A stretch of DNA of 64,000 nucleotides from contig NZ_CP109013.1 of assembly GCF_036226745.1 (NCBI RefSeq), positions 4,588,001-4,652,000 on the forward strand, in the 5' to 3' direction. The translations under genes and the position numbers were made by a program. Source of the DNA: Streptomyces sp. NBC_00683. GTDB lineage: Bacteria > Actinomycetota > Actinomycetes > Streptomycetales > Streptomycetaceae. The first letter of the stretch is position 1; each line of letters opens with the position of its first letter. The notes beneath the pieces are model-generated. The model made no database searches and was not told where the DNA came from. It was given only the letters and a program-made list of their open reading frames with translations. Below, piece after piece: positions 1 to 8,434 of this stretch.

Positions 1-368
1 CCGACCAGGGAGAGCTCCCCGCGTACGACGTGGGGCAGCCGGGACAGCAGGTCGAGACGGAGCCTTCGGGTGCGCAGGGAGCGCAGCTCGAAGGGCCGGC
101 CGCCGAGGCCGGTCCGGATGTCGCGCCTCAGTACGCCTCCGGGGCGGCGGCCCGGCCTGAGCGCGAGGGTGAGGGCGCCGAGGACGAGGGCGGGGGAGGC
201 CAGGGCCAGTAGGACCGAGCCGAGCGCCAGGTCCAGGCTCCGCTTGGCGGTCATGGCTGCCAGCCGCGCCGCCGTGAACCGGGCGGCGCGGGCCGCCGCC
301 CGTGCCACCGCGGCTGTGGCGGGGTGCGCCGTCCTTCTTCGTACCGCAGTCTGCTTCGCGTTCTGCAT
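1..368 (-). CDS. Bacterial sugar transferase (undecaprenyl-phosphate sugar phosphotransferase family), 3' end outside window
   Basis: The reverse strand is open from an ATG at 368 to the window edge, so the C-terminus is missing. The protein starts with a basic, Ala/Arg-rich segment. A KRSLDLALGS motif and a hydrophobic stretch (about residues 45-65) follow, then GGRPFELRSLRTRRL and a segment ending LPHVVRGELSLVG. These match the order of landmarks in the bacterial sugar-transferase family, where KR-D plus a membrane helix precedes the F-x-RSFRTM and [20 protein letters not shown]-like motifs. Such enzymes attach the first sugar phosphate to a polyprenyl carrier for cell-surface polysaccharide. 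The spacing between motifs looks shorter than usual, so the protein may be divergent. An in-frame ATG at 254 is an alternative start, just before KRSLDL. It is divergent from dnaK. The family call is likely; the substrate is unknown. Confidence 0.6.
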   Translation of the reverse strand, partial: MQNAKQTAVRRRTAHPATAAVARAAARAARFTAARLAAMTAKRSLDLALGSVLLALASPALVLGALTLALRPGRRPGGVLRRDIRTGLGGRPFELRSLRTRRLRLDLLSRLPHVVRGELSLV

Positions 369-562
369 CGCACCTGCCCGGAATCCGTGACGTGCCGTTA
401 TGACCGTCTCGCTGCATTTTGTGACAGAACGATCCCACGATGCGATGGTGGGGCGGAGGTGCTCGGCGTGACGGGAGTGCCGGGTGTCGCGCTCGGCGGC
501 AGGTTCGCGTTCCTGTGTGCATCAGATAAAAAGCCCAGGTGGTGATGGGTCTGAGCACCTTA

Positions 563-583
563 GTTGAGTCCAGGTGACTCAGG
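563..583. promoter_or_regulatory. HspR operator (HAIR-like), distal site of dnaK promoter
   Basis: GTTGAGT, seven bases, then ACTCAGG. This is a near match to the HspR-associated inverted repeat CTTGAGT-N7-ACTCAAG, lying just upstream of the probable -35 of dnaK. HspR binds such sites with DnaK as co-repressor (established for Streptomyces). Confidence 0.75.
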
Positions 584-587
584 TCCT

Positions 588-616
588 TTGACTCGGGGGC
601 GGGTGTCATGCATCCT
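588..616 (+). promoter_or_regulatory. Probable dnaK vegetative-type promoter
   Basis: TTGACT at 588-593 and CATCCT at 611-616 are separated by 17 bases and sit between the two HAIR sites. The start point would fall inside the proximal HAIR, which fits repression by HspR. Inferred from sequence only. Confidence 0.45.
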
Positions 617-635
617 TGAGTCAGATCCACTCAAG
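615..635. promoter_or_regulatory. HspR operator (perfect HAIR), proximal site of dnaK promoter
   Basis: Exact CTTGAGT-N7-ACTCAAG, 21 bases before the dnaK start codon. This is the consensus HAIR element recognised by the MerR-family repressor HspR, whose gene is the fourth of this operon, giving autoregulation. Confidence 0.93.
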
Positions 636-638
636 TAG

Positions 639-3157
<2,519 letters not shown>

Positions 3158-3250
3158 CGTCCAGTCCGACCACTGCGGTGAACACCGACGGGGCGTGCGG
3201 CCGGCCACAGGGCCGGCCGCACGGCCGATCGTCCGGAAGGAGGGACGTCG

Positions 3251-4441
3251 ATGAGCACGAAGGACTTCGTCGAGAAGGACTACTACAAGGTCCTCGGCGT
3301 CCCCAAGGACGCCACCGATGCCGAGGTCAAGAAGGCGTACCGGAAGCTCGCCCGCGAGTTCCACCCGGACGCCAACAAGGGCGACGCCAAGGCGGAGGAG
3401 CGCTTCAAGGAGATCTCCGAGGCGAACGACGTCCTCGGTGACCCCAAGAAGCGCAAGGAGTACGACGAGGCGCGCGCCCTCTTCGGCAACGGAGGCTTCC
3501 GGGCGGGTCCCGGCGGCGCGGGCGGCAACTTCAACTTCGACCTGGGCGACCTCTTCGGGGGTGCCCCGGGTGCGGGCCAGGGCGGCGGTGCCGGCGGGTT
3601 CGGCGGTGGCGGCGGCGGCCTGGGCGACGTCTTCGGCGGACTGTTCAACCGGGGCGGTGCGGGCACCCGTGTCCAGCCGCGCCGGGGCCAGGACATCGAG
3701 TCCGAGGTGACGCTCAGCTTCACCGAGGCCGTCGACGGGGCCACGGTCCCGCTGCGGATGTCCAGCCAGGCGCCCTGCAAGGCGTGTTCGGGCACGGGCG
3801 ACAGGAACGGCACCCCCAGGGTCTGTCCGACCTGCGTCGGCACCGGTCAGGTGTCACGCGGCAGCGGCGGCGGGTTCTCGCTCACCGACCCCTGTGTGGA
3901 CTGCAAGGGCCGGGGCCTCATCGCCCAGGACCCCTGTGAGGTCTGCAAGGGCAGCGGCCGGGCGAAGTCGGCCCGCACCATGCAGGTGCGGATCCCGGCG
4001 GGCGTGCTGGACGGCCAGCGGATCCGGCTGCGCGGCAAGGGCAGCCCGGGCGAGCGCGGCGGCCCGGCCGGCGACCTCTACGTCGTCGTCCATGTCGACG
4101 CCCATCCGGTCTTCGGCCGCAAGGGCGACAACCTCACCGTCACCGTGCCCGTCACCTTCGCGGAGGCGGCACTCGGCGGCGAGGTGAAGGTCCCCACGCT
4201 CGGCGGACCTCCGGTCACCCTGAAACTCCCGGCCGGCACCCCCAACGGGCGTACGATGCGGGCCCGCGGCAAGGGAGCCGTGCGCAAGGACGGCACCCGT
4301 GGCGACCTCCTGGTCACCGTGGAGGTGTCCGTGCCCAAGGACCTCGGCGCAGAGGCTCAGGAAGCGCTGGAGGCCTACCGGAAGGCGACCGCGGGGGAGG
4401 ACCCGCGGGCGGAGCTGTTCCAGGCTGCGAAGGGAGCTTGA
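3251..4441 (+). CDS. dnaJ: Chaperone protein DnaJ (type I Hsp40)
   Basis: This 396-residue co-chaperone delivers clients to DnaK and stimulates its ATPase. It is a complete class I protein. The N-terminal J domain (about residues 10-75) has the essential HPD in REFHPDANKG. A long Gly/Phe-rich linker follows (about 80-150). A zinc-binding domain then carries four repeats, CKACSGTG, CPTCVGTG, CVDCKGRG and CEVCKGSG. The C-terminal client-binding domains complete it. The 93-base gap after grpE has GAAGGAGGGACG just ahead of the ATG. The stop is one base before hspR, so the four genes form one operon. Confidence 0.97.
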   Translation: MSTKDFVEKDYYKVLGVPKDATDAEVKKAYRKLAREFHPDANKGDAKAEERFKEISEANDVLGDPKKRKEYDEARALFGNGGFRAGPGGAGGNFNFDLGDLFGGAPGAGQGGGAGGFGGGGGGLGDVFGGLFNRGGAGTRVQPRRGQDIESEVTLSFTEAVDGATVPLRMSSQAPCKACSGTGDRNGTPRVCPTCVGTGQVSRGSGGGFSLTDPCVDCKGRGLIAQDPCEVCKGSGRAKSARTMQVRIPAGVLDGQRIRLRGKGSPGERGGPAGDLYVVVHVDAHPVFGRKGDNLTVTVPVTFAEAALGGEVKVPTLGGPPVTLKLPAGTPNGRTMRARGKGAVRKDGTRGDLLVTVEVSVPKDLGAEAQEALEAYRKATAGEDPRAELFQAAKGA

Positions 4442-4442
4442 G

Positions 4443-4889
4443 ATGGACGGCCGTCGACGCAATCCGTACCAGCTGACCGATGAATCACCGGTGTACGTGA
4501 TCTCGATCGCGGCCCAGCTCTCGGGCCTGCATCCGCAGACGCTGCGCCAGTACGACCGCCTCGGCCTGGTCTCGCCGGACCGTACGGCCGGACGCGGCAG
4601 GCGCTACTCGGCCCGCGACATCGAGCTGCTGCGCACGGTGCAGCAGCTGTCGCAGGACGAGGGCATCAACCTGGCGGGCATCAAGCGCATCATCGAGCTG
4701 GAGAACCAGGTCGCCGCGCTCCAGCAGCGCGTCGCCGAGCTCTCGGCGGCGGTGGACGGCGCGGCCGTGGCCATGCAGCAGCGCGAGGCCCAGGTGCACG
4801 CCTCCTACCGGCGCGACCTGGTGCCGTACCAGGACGTGCAGCAGACCAGCGCACTGGTCGTCTGGCGGCCCAAGAGGCCGAAGGACTGA
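4443..4889 (+). CDS. hspR: Heat-shock repressor HspR (MerR family)
   Basis: HspR, 148 residues, is a MerR-type repressor that binds HAIR sites and shuts off the dnaK operon and clpB, with DnaK as co-repressor (established in Streptomyces). The winged helix-turn-helix is at about residues 16-85, with VYVISIAAQLSGLHPQTLR, then RYSARDIELLRTVQQL. A short coiled coil (IIELENQVAALQQRVAEL) for dimerisation follows. The C-terminal tail ends TSALVVWRPKRPKD. The ATG lies one base after the dnaJ stop. Recognisable HAIR sites lie upstream of dnaK (563-583, 615-635) and clpB (8344-8364). Confidence 0.96.
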   Translation: MDGRRRNPYQLTDESPVYVISIAAQLSGLHPQTLRQYDRLGLVSPDRTAGRGRRYSARDIELLRTVQQLSQDEGINLAGIKRIIELENQVAALQQRVAELSAAVDGAAVAMQQREAQVHASYRRDLVPYQDVQQTSALVVWRPKRPKD

Positions 4890-4900
4890 GACCGGCTGCG

Positions 4901-4953
4901 GAGGCCCGCCCCAGGGGCGTCATGACCCGTTCATGACCCCGGGGGCGGGCCTC
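4901..4953. terminator. Terminator hairpin between hspR and convergent LuxR gene
   Basis: A perfect 12-base inverted repeat, GAGGCCCGCCCC at 4901-4912 and its complement at 4942-4953, with a 29-base loop. It sits between convergent genes and partly within the 3' end of the LuxR gene, so it may end transcription from both sides. Confidence 0.6.
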
Positions 4954-5933
4954 TGTGCTGTCCCGGTGCCGGCCTCGGCGATGCCGGACCGGACGATGAG
5001 CGCTCCCAGGTGGGTCCGGCTGCGGGCGTCGAGCGTCTGCATGAGCTTGGAGATGTGGGAGCGGCAGGTGCGGACGCTGATGCCCAGCTTGCGGGCGACC
5101 ACGTCGTCGACGTGACCCTCGGCCAGCAGCCGGGCGACGCTCTGCTGGACGGCGGTGACCGGGGCGCCGGGGACGGTCGCGGGCAGCTGCTGGGTGAGGG
5201 GGGTGGCCTGCGCCCAGAGGACCTCGTAGACCTGGGTGAGATAGGTGACGAGCGCGGGATGGCGGATTTCCAGTGCGGTCTCCCGTGTGGGAGTGGCAGG
5301 GATGTAGGCCACGGCGCGGTCGAAGATGATGAGCCGTTCGACGGTCTGCTCGACGGTCCGTACCTGGAGGCGGTCGGGCGGTATCTCCGCCACGTAGTCC
5401 TTGAGCCCCGGGCTGTAGCGTGCGGGGTGCTGGTAGATGTGCTTCAGACGGGCCCCCGAGGCGATCGCGGAGCGGGCGTTCTCCAGACCCTGCCGCATGT
5501 TGTGCGTGAGCCTGTTGCCCCCTGGCTGCGCCGTCAGGACCTCCTCCTTGGCATGGGTGGAGGCCTCCCGGAGCACGGAGATGATCAGCGACCGCCCTTC
5601 GAGCACGGTGATCGCGTGGTTGGGGTCCTCATCGGCGACGGCCATCAGCGGCGCCAGCGCCCCCGACAGTGCGGAGGTCAGCCGAATCCGCTCGTCTATC
5701 TCCCTGGTGATCGGCTGCAGCAGGTGGGCCAGGGCGGCGGACGGCGGGACCGGACGGAGCCACGCGTCGTCGCCCGGGTCGGGCTGGACGAGGACCATCT
5801 CCAGCAGGCACGGAGCGGAGTCCAGGTCGGAGCGGGGGAGGCGTCCCGCGCGCAGCGCTTCCTTGTACAGGCGTATCGCCGGGTCGCACAGCTCTCGATT
5901 CCCATGAGAATGGGTCGGTTTTGCCTTTTCCAC
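4920..5933 (-). CDS. LuxR-type regulator with PLD/TrmB-like sensor region, paralogue 1
   Basis: A 337-residue transcription factor. The C-terminus (about 255-325) is a LuxR/NarL helix-turn-helix with LLAEGHVDDVVARKLGISVR followed by CRSHISKLMQTLDARSRTHLG. The N-terminal two thirds contain an ITVLEGRSLI segment and a KHIYQHPARYSP-VAEIPPDRLQVRT stretch, then IIFDRAVAYIPA. From memory this resembles PLD/TrmB-like sensor regions found in Streptomyces regulators without response-regulator receivers. It aligns along its whole length with the next gene upstream on the same strand (6025-7005), sharing the unusual N-terminal THxHG start, so the pair is a tandem duplication. The start is GTG at 5933. 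The effector is unknown. Being beside a repeat-peptide gene suggests peptide- or metabolite-responsive control, which is inference. Confidence 0.82.
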   Translation of the reverse strand: MEKAKPTHSHGNRELCDPAIRLYKEALRAGRLPRSDLDSAPCLLEMVLVQPDPGDDAWLRPVPPSAALAHLLQPITREIDERIRLTSALSGALAPLMAVADEDPNHAITVLEGRSLIISVLREASTHAKEEVLTAQPGGNRLTHNMRQGLENARSAIASGARLKHIYQHPARYSPGLKDYVAEIPPDRLQVRTVEQTVERLIIFDRAVAYIPATPTRETALEIRHPALVTYLTQVYEVLWAQATPLTQQLPATVPGAPVTAVQQSVARLLAEGHVDDVVARKLGISVRTCRSHISKLMQTLDARSRTHLGALIVRSGIAEAGTGTAQRPAPGVMNGS

Positions 5934-6024
5934 GTCGATTTGGGGCCCTCATTCTTCTGCACTGCAACAAGATGACGGTGGCGGAAGCCCGGCTCCGGGG
6001 GAATGGTGGTGTGCCGGGAGCGGG

Positions 6025-7005
6025 TCACTCCTGATCCAGGATCCCTGACTGCGCTATCAGATAACCGAGTTGGGCGCGACTGTTGCTGCCGAGCGCGGCG
6101 TTCAGTTTGGCCACATGTGCGCGGCAGGTGCGGACATTCATGCCGAGACGGCGCGCAATCGAGTCGTCGACGTGTCCCTCGACGAGGAGTTGGGCTATCG
6201 CATGCTGAACTCCACTGATGCCGAGCGTCGTCGGGTTGTACTTGACCTCCTCCAGCAGAGGAGCGGCTCGGGTCCAGAGCTGTTCGAAGACCTTGGCGAG
6301 GTACTCGACCAGTCCCGTGTGCCGGAGTTCCAGGGCGACTTGACGGTCGTCCGTGGCGGGGATGAACGCGACCGTGCGGTCGAAGATGATCAGGCGCTCG
6401 ATGAGTTCTTCGAGCGTGCGGATCTCCACGTTCTCGTCCGCGATGCGTTCGGCGTACGCCAGTGTGGCGGGGCTGTGCCGCACGGTGTGCTGGTAGAGCG
6501 TGCGGATGCGTACACCGCGGTCCACGACGGACAGGCCCCGCTCCAGGGCCTCGATGAGGCGGTCCTCGCTCCGGCCGCCCCCCGGCTGGACGGTCAGGAC
6601 CTCGGTCCGGCATTCGGCCGTGGCGAGGTCCAGTGCCGCGTTGATCCGGTTGGCGCCTTCAAGGACGGTGATGGCGTGGGTGGTCGGCGGGTCCTGGGCG
6701 CTGATGTCCATGTAGGGCTCGAAGGACTCCGTGAGCAGGACGGAGCGCCGGCGGCGTTCCAGGATCTCGCGTTCGAGCGGGTGCAGGTGTTTGGCCAGCG
6801 CTGCGGACGGGGGCACGGGCCGGAGCCAGTCCGCGTCGTCGGGATCGGGATGCAGTAGGGCGAAGTCGATCAGGCACGGAGCGGCTGCCACCTCGGCGCG
6901 GGCGATGCGCCCGGAGCGCAATGCGCTGGCGTAAAGCCGCCCTCCCTCTTCGCACAGTTCGGTGATCCCGTGAGGATGTGTCGGCTTTGTGTAGCTTGTA
7001 GTCAT
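6025..7005 (-). CDS. LuxR-type regulator with PLD/TrmB-like sensor region, paralogue 2
   Basis: A 326-residue paralogue of the downstream regulator. It opens with KPTHPHGITELCEEGGRLY and has the same order of blocks: AITVLEGANRI, LTVQPGGGRSEDR, TLYQHTVRHSPATLAYAE, IIFDRTVAFIPA. It ends in a LuxR-type helix-turn-helix, LLVEGHVDDSIARRLGMNVR then CRAHVAKLNAALGSNSRAQLG. The ATG at 7005 was chosen because GGGGGGTGGAGAT precedes it and homology with paralogue 1 begins there; the frame stays open upstream to 7113 without support. It is divergent from the repeat-peptide gene. A perfect GTTCCTG-N6-CAGGAAC palindrome at 7021-7040 lies in its promoter, so autoregulation and control of the peptide gene are plausible. 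No phosphorylation domain is present. Confidence 0.83.
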   Translation of the reverse strand: MTTSYTKPTHPHGITELCEEGGRLYASALRSGRIARAEVAAAPCLIDFALLHPDPDDADWLRPVPPSAALAKHLHPLEREILERRRRSVLLTESFEPYMDISAQDPPTTHAITVLEGANRINAALDLATAECRTEVLTVQPGGGRSEDRLIEALERGLSVVDRGVRIRTLYQHTVRHSPATLAYAERIADENVEIRTLEELIERLIIFDRTVAFIPATDDRQVALELRHTGLVEYLAKVFEQLWTRAAPLLEEVKYNPTTLGISGVQHAIAQLLVEGHVDDSIARRLGMNVRTCRAHVAKLNAALGSNSRAQLGYLIAQSGILDQE

Positions 7006-7020
7006 ATCTCCACCCCCCAG

Positions 7021-7040
7021 GTTCCTGAACATGCAGGAAC
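7021..7040. promoter_or_regulatory. Palindromic operator candidate between LuxR gene and repeat-peptide gene
   Basis: A perfect inverted repeat, GTTCCTG, six bases, CAGGAAC, lies 16 bases upstream of the LuxR start and about 75 bases upstream of the peptide gene start. A weaker repeat, ACTCG-N8-CGAGT, follows at 7052-7069. No copy is visible upstream of paralogue 1. A likely binding site for the adjacent LuxR protein (inference). Confidence 0.6.
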
Positions 7041-7115
7041 ATGATGCATCGACTCGGTGGTGTTCGAGTGCCTGGGTGAGACATCGTCTTAAGAGCGGGG
7101 GAGAAGAATCCACAA

Positions 7116-7445
7116 GTGAGGACGAAGCCGACTATGTATAAGCGAATGCTTCGCTCGGCGCTTGCCGCCTCGTTCGTTGCAGCCTTGGGCATTGGACTGG
7201 CGGGCGGGGGCGACATCGCATGGGGCGGGGAGGCTGTCGCAGCATCGGGTGACATCGCCTGGGGTGTCCAGGCCGCGCCTGCACCGGGTGACATCGCCTG
7301 GGGCGTTCCGGCCGCGTCCGCATCGGGTGACATCGCCTGGGGTGTCCAGGCCGCGTCCGCATCGGGTGACATCGCCTGGGGCGCTCCGGCTGCTTCCGCA
7401 CCGGGTGACATCGCCTGGTCCGCTCCGGCCCTTATCGGCGCATGA
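7116..7445 (+). CDS. Exported repeat-peptide precursor (six 13-residue GDIAWG repeats)
   Basis: This 109-residue protein (GTG at 7116; an in-frame ATG at 7134 is an alternative) starts with a basic region, YKRMLR, and a hydrophobic stretch, SALAASFVAALGIGLAGG, typical of a Sec signal peptide. The whole remainder is six tandem 13-residue repeats starting GDIAWG or GDIAWS, ending exactly at the stop codon. The linkers are Ala/Ser/Pro-rich (for example VQAASAS, APAASAP), with AxA-like steps before each Gly-Asp. At DNA level GACATCGC recurs at 7212, 7251, 7290, 7329, 7368 and 7407, an exact 39-base period. The stop overlaps the next ATG (ATGA). I do not recognise the family. A secreted multicopy signal peptide, a modified-peptide precursor or a repetitive surface protein are all possible. 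Confidence 0.72.
   Translation: MRTKPTMYKRMLRSALAASFVAALGIGLAGGGDIAWGGEAVAASGDIAWGVQAAPAPGDIAWGVPAASASGDIAWGVQAASASGDIAWGAPAASAPGDIAWSAPALIGA
7209..7442 (+). repeat. Tandem 39-bp repeat array (6 units) encoding GDIAWG units
   Basis: Six in-frame units of exactly 39 bases run without interruption to the stop codon. The GACATCGC(C/A)TGG core is almost invariant while linker codons vary between GTCCAG, GTTCCG and GCTCCG. The regular period makes gain or loss of units by slippage or recombination possible. Confidence 0.92.
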
Positions 7446-7762
7446 CCACCCCTCCGGACGACCGCACCTTCCGGCGGGAGATGGCCACGGCCTATCGGTC
7501 CGGGTGGCACTTCATCGATCTGCTCACGGCGCTCACCGGCCGTGGCGATTCGTTGATGGTCACCCTGTTCGGAGAGCCGATCGTCGTGGTGATGGAAACG
7601 GACGACGACGTCCGCGCCTATCGCTGTCTCCGCCGGCCCCGTGGGGCGCCGCAACCGGTTCGCTGTGCCGTGAGGTACGGCATGATTTTCGTCAATCTCG
7701 ATCAGCGGGACCACGAGCTGTTCGAACAAGAAGCCATCTCCGCCACCCCCCGCAGTGCCTGA
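7442..7762 (+). CDS. Small protein resembling a degenerate Rieske-oxygenase N-terminal segment
   Basis: A 106-residue protein whose ATG overlaps the stop of the repeat-peptide gene by four bases, so the two are translationally coupled. The segment DSLMVTLFGEPIVVV-ETDDDVRAYRC resembles the entry strand of Rieske ring-hydroxylase domains (x-x-VTL-GEP-VVVRD-DG-VRAF-NVC). The following RYGMIFVNLDQRD resembles the W-G-FVFVNLDP stretch found later in those enzymes. Between them the CxH and CxxH iron-sulfur ligands are missing or shortened (only C-L-R-R-P-R-G is seen). It is therefore unlikely to bind a 2Fe-2S cluster and may be a repurposed or decayed fold. Its coupling to the peptide precursor suggests a joint role, perhaps processing, binding or immunity (inference). 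Confidence 0.65.
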   Translation: MTTPPDDRTFRREMATAYRSGWHFIDLLTALTGRGDSLMVTLFGEPIVVVMETDDDVRAYRCLRRPRGAPQPVRCAVRYGMIFVNLDQRDHELFEQEAISATPRSA

Positions 7763-7804
7763 ACGATTCCCCCGTCGTTCCATGTCGTTCAGGCGCTTCC
7801 CCCA

Positions 7805-7847
7805 CACAACGGCGCCATCGTGACCTGAACACGATGGCGCCGTTGTG
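7805..7847. terminator. Strong bidirectional terminator after the peptide cassette
   Basis: An 18-base perfect inverted repeat (CACAACGGCGCCATCGTG at 7805-7822 and its complement at 7830-7847) with a seven-base loop. It lies between the mini-protein gene and the convergent flavin-binding-like gene. Confidence 0.85.
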
Positions 7848-7857
7848 CTGCCCGGGT

Positions 7858-7901
7858 GGATTTTCTCAGCCCGGAGTTTCTCGGCCCGGATTTTCTCAGC
7901 C
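7858..7901. repeat. Three tandem 15-bp repeats
   Basis: GGATTTTCTCAGCCC, GGAGTTTCTCGGCCC and GGATTTTCTCAGCC follow each other between the terminator and the end of the PNPOx-like gene, whose last codons overlap the third copy. They have no evident role and are probably replication slippage. Confidence 0.75.
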
Positions 7902-8297
7902 TCTGCCGAGCGCCCGGTCCACGGCGATCTCGATGACGACCCTCTCGGGGTTGGGCGCCGGAGTGCGCTCGTACCGCTCCGCGTAACGGCGTACCGCGTC
8001 CTCCACCTGCACGGCCTCCGTGCGGACTGTCGCGACGCCCTCCAGGGTCGCCCAGCGGCGTCCCTGCATCTGGCAGACCGCGACCCGTGCGCCCTGGGGG
8101 CCGGCTGCCAGGACGTGGGCGACCTTCCGGCTCTTCCCGCTGGTGATGACACGTGCCAGCCGTGTCTGCGGGTCGTACGTCACGCCGACCGGGACCACGT
8201 GCGGGGTGCCGTTCGGGCGGAGTGTCGTCAGGGTGCACACATGGCGCTCCCGCCAGAAGGCGAGGTACTCGGGGCCGGGGTTGCGAACGTCAGGCAT
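7896..8297 (-). CDS. PPOX-class (pyridoxamine 5'-phosphate oxidase-like) FMN/F420-dependent protein
   Basis: A 133-residue protein of the split-barrel flavin-reductase-like fold. Typical landmarks are the opening PEYLAFWRERHVCTLTTLRPNGTPHVVPVG, then RVITSGKSRKVAHVL and VCQMQGRRWATLEG. Near the end is the short helical block DAVRRYAERYER. Such proteins bind FMN or F420 and reduce small molecules, but the substrate cannot be read from sequence. The ATG at 8297 has TAGGCT six bases upstream on its strand and no Shine-Dalgarno sequence, so a leaderless transcript is likely. It is divergent from clpB and convergent with the peptide cassette. Confidence 0.8.
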   Translation of the reverse strand: MPDVRNPGPEYLAFWRERHVCTLTTLRPNGTPHVVPVGVTYDPQTRLARVITSGKSRKVAHVLAAGPQGARVAVCQMQGRRWATLEGVATVRTEAVQVEDAVRRYAERYERTPAPNPERVVIEIAVDRALGRG

Positions 8298-8343
8298 GGG
8301 GTCAGCCTAGAGAGAACGGTCCCGACTCCCGCACCCGGTCAGG

Positions 8344-8364
8344 CTTGAGTGGAATAGACTCAAC
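8344..8364. promoter_or_regulatory. HspR operator (HAIR) at clpB promoter
   Basis: CTTGAGT, seven bases, ACTCAAC: one mismatch from the HAIR consensus. A possible -10, TAGACT (8355-8360), lies inside it. It joins clpB to the HspR regulon. Confidence 0.88.
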
Positions 8365-8434
8365 TTTGTACCCGTTGTTCGAGTCATGCTTCAGTGAAGC
8401 CGAGAAGCACCAGCACAAGGAGGAGACAGCGCCC

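Noticed and set aside
7209..7442. Considered as a CRISPR-like or minisatellite non-coding array
   Set aside because: The units have no variable spacers, the period is a multiple of three, and the frame has a signal peptide and ends exactly at a stop codon. It is coding.
4920..7762. Considered a toxin-antitoxin or phage defence module
   Set aside because: No nuclease, kinase or antitoxin signature is present; the genes are regulators plus an exported repeat peptide.
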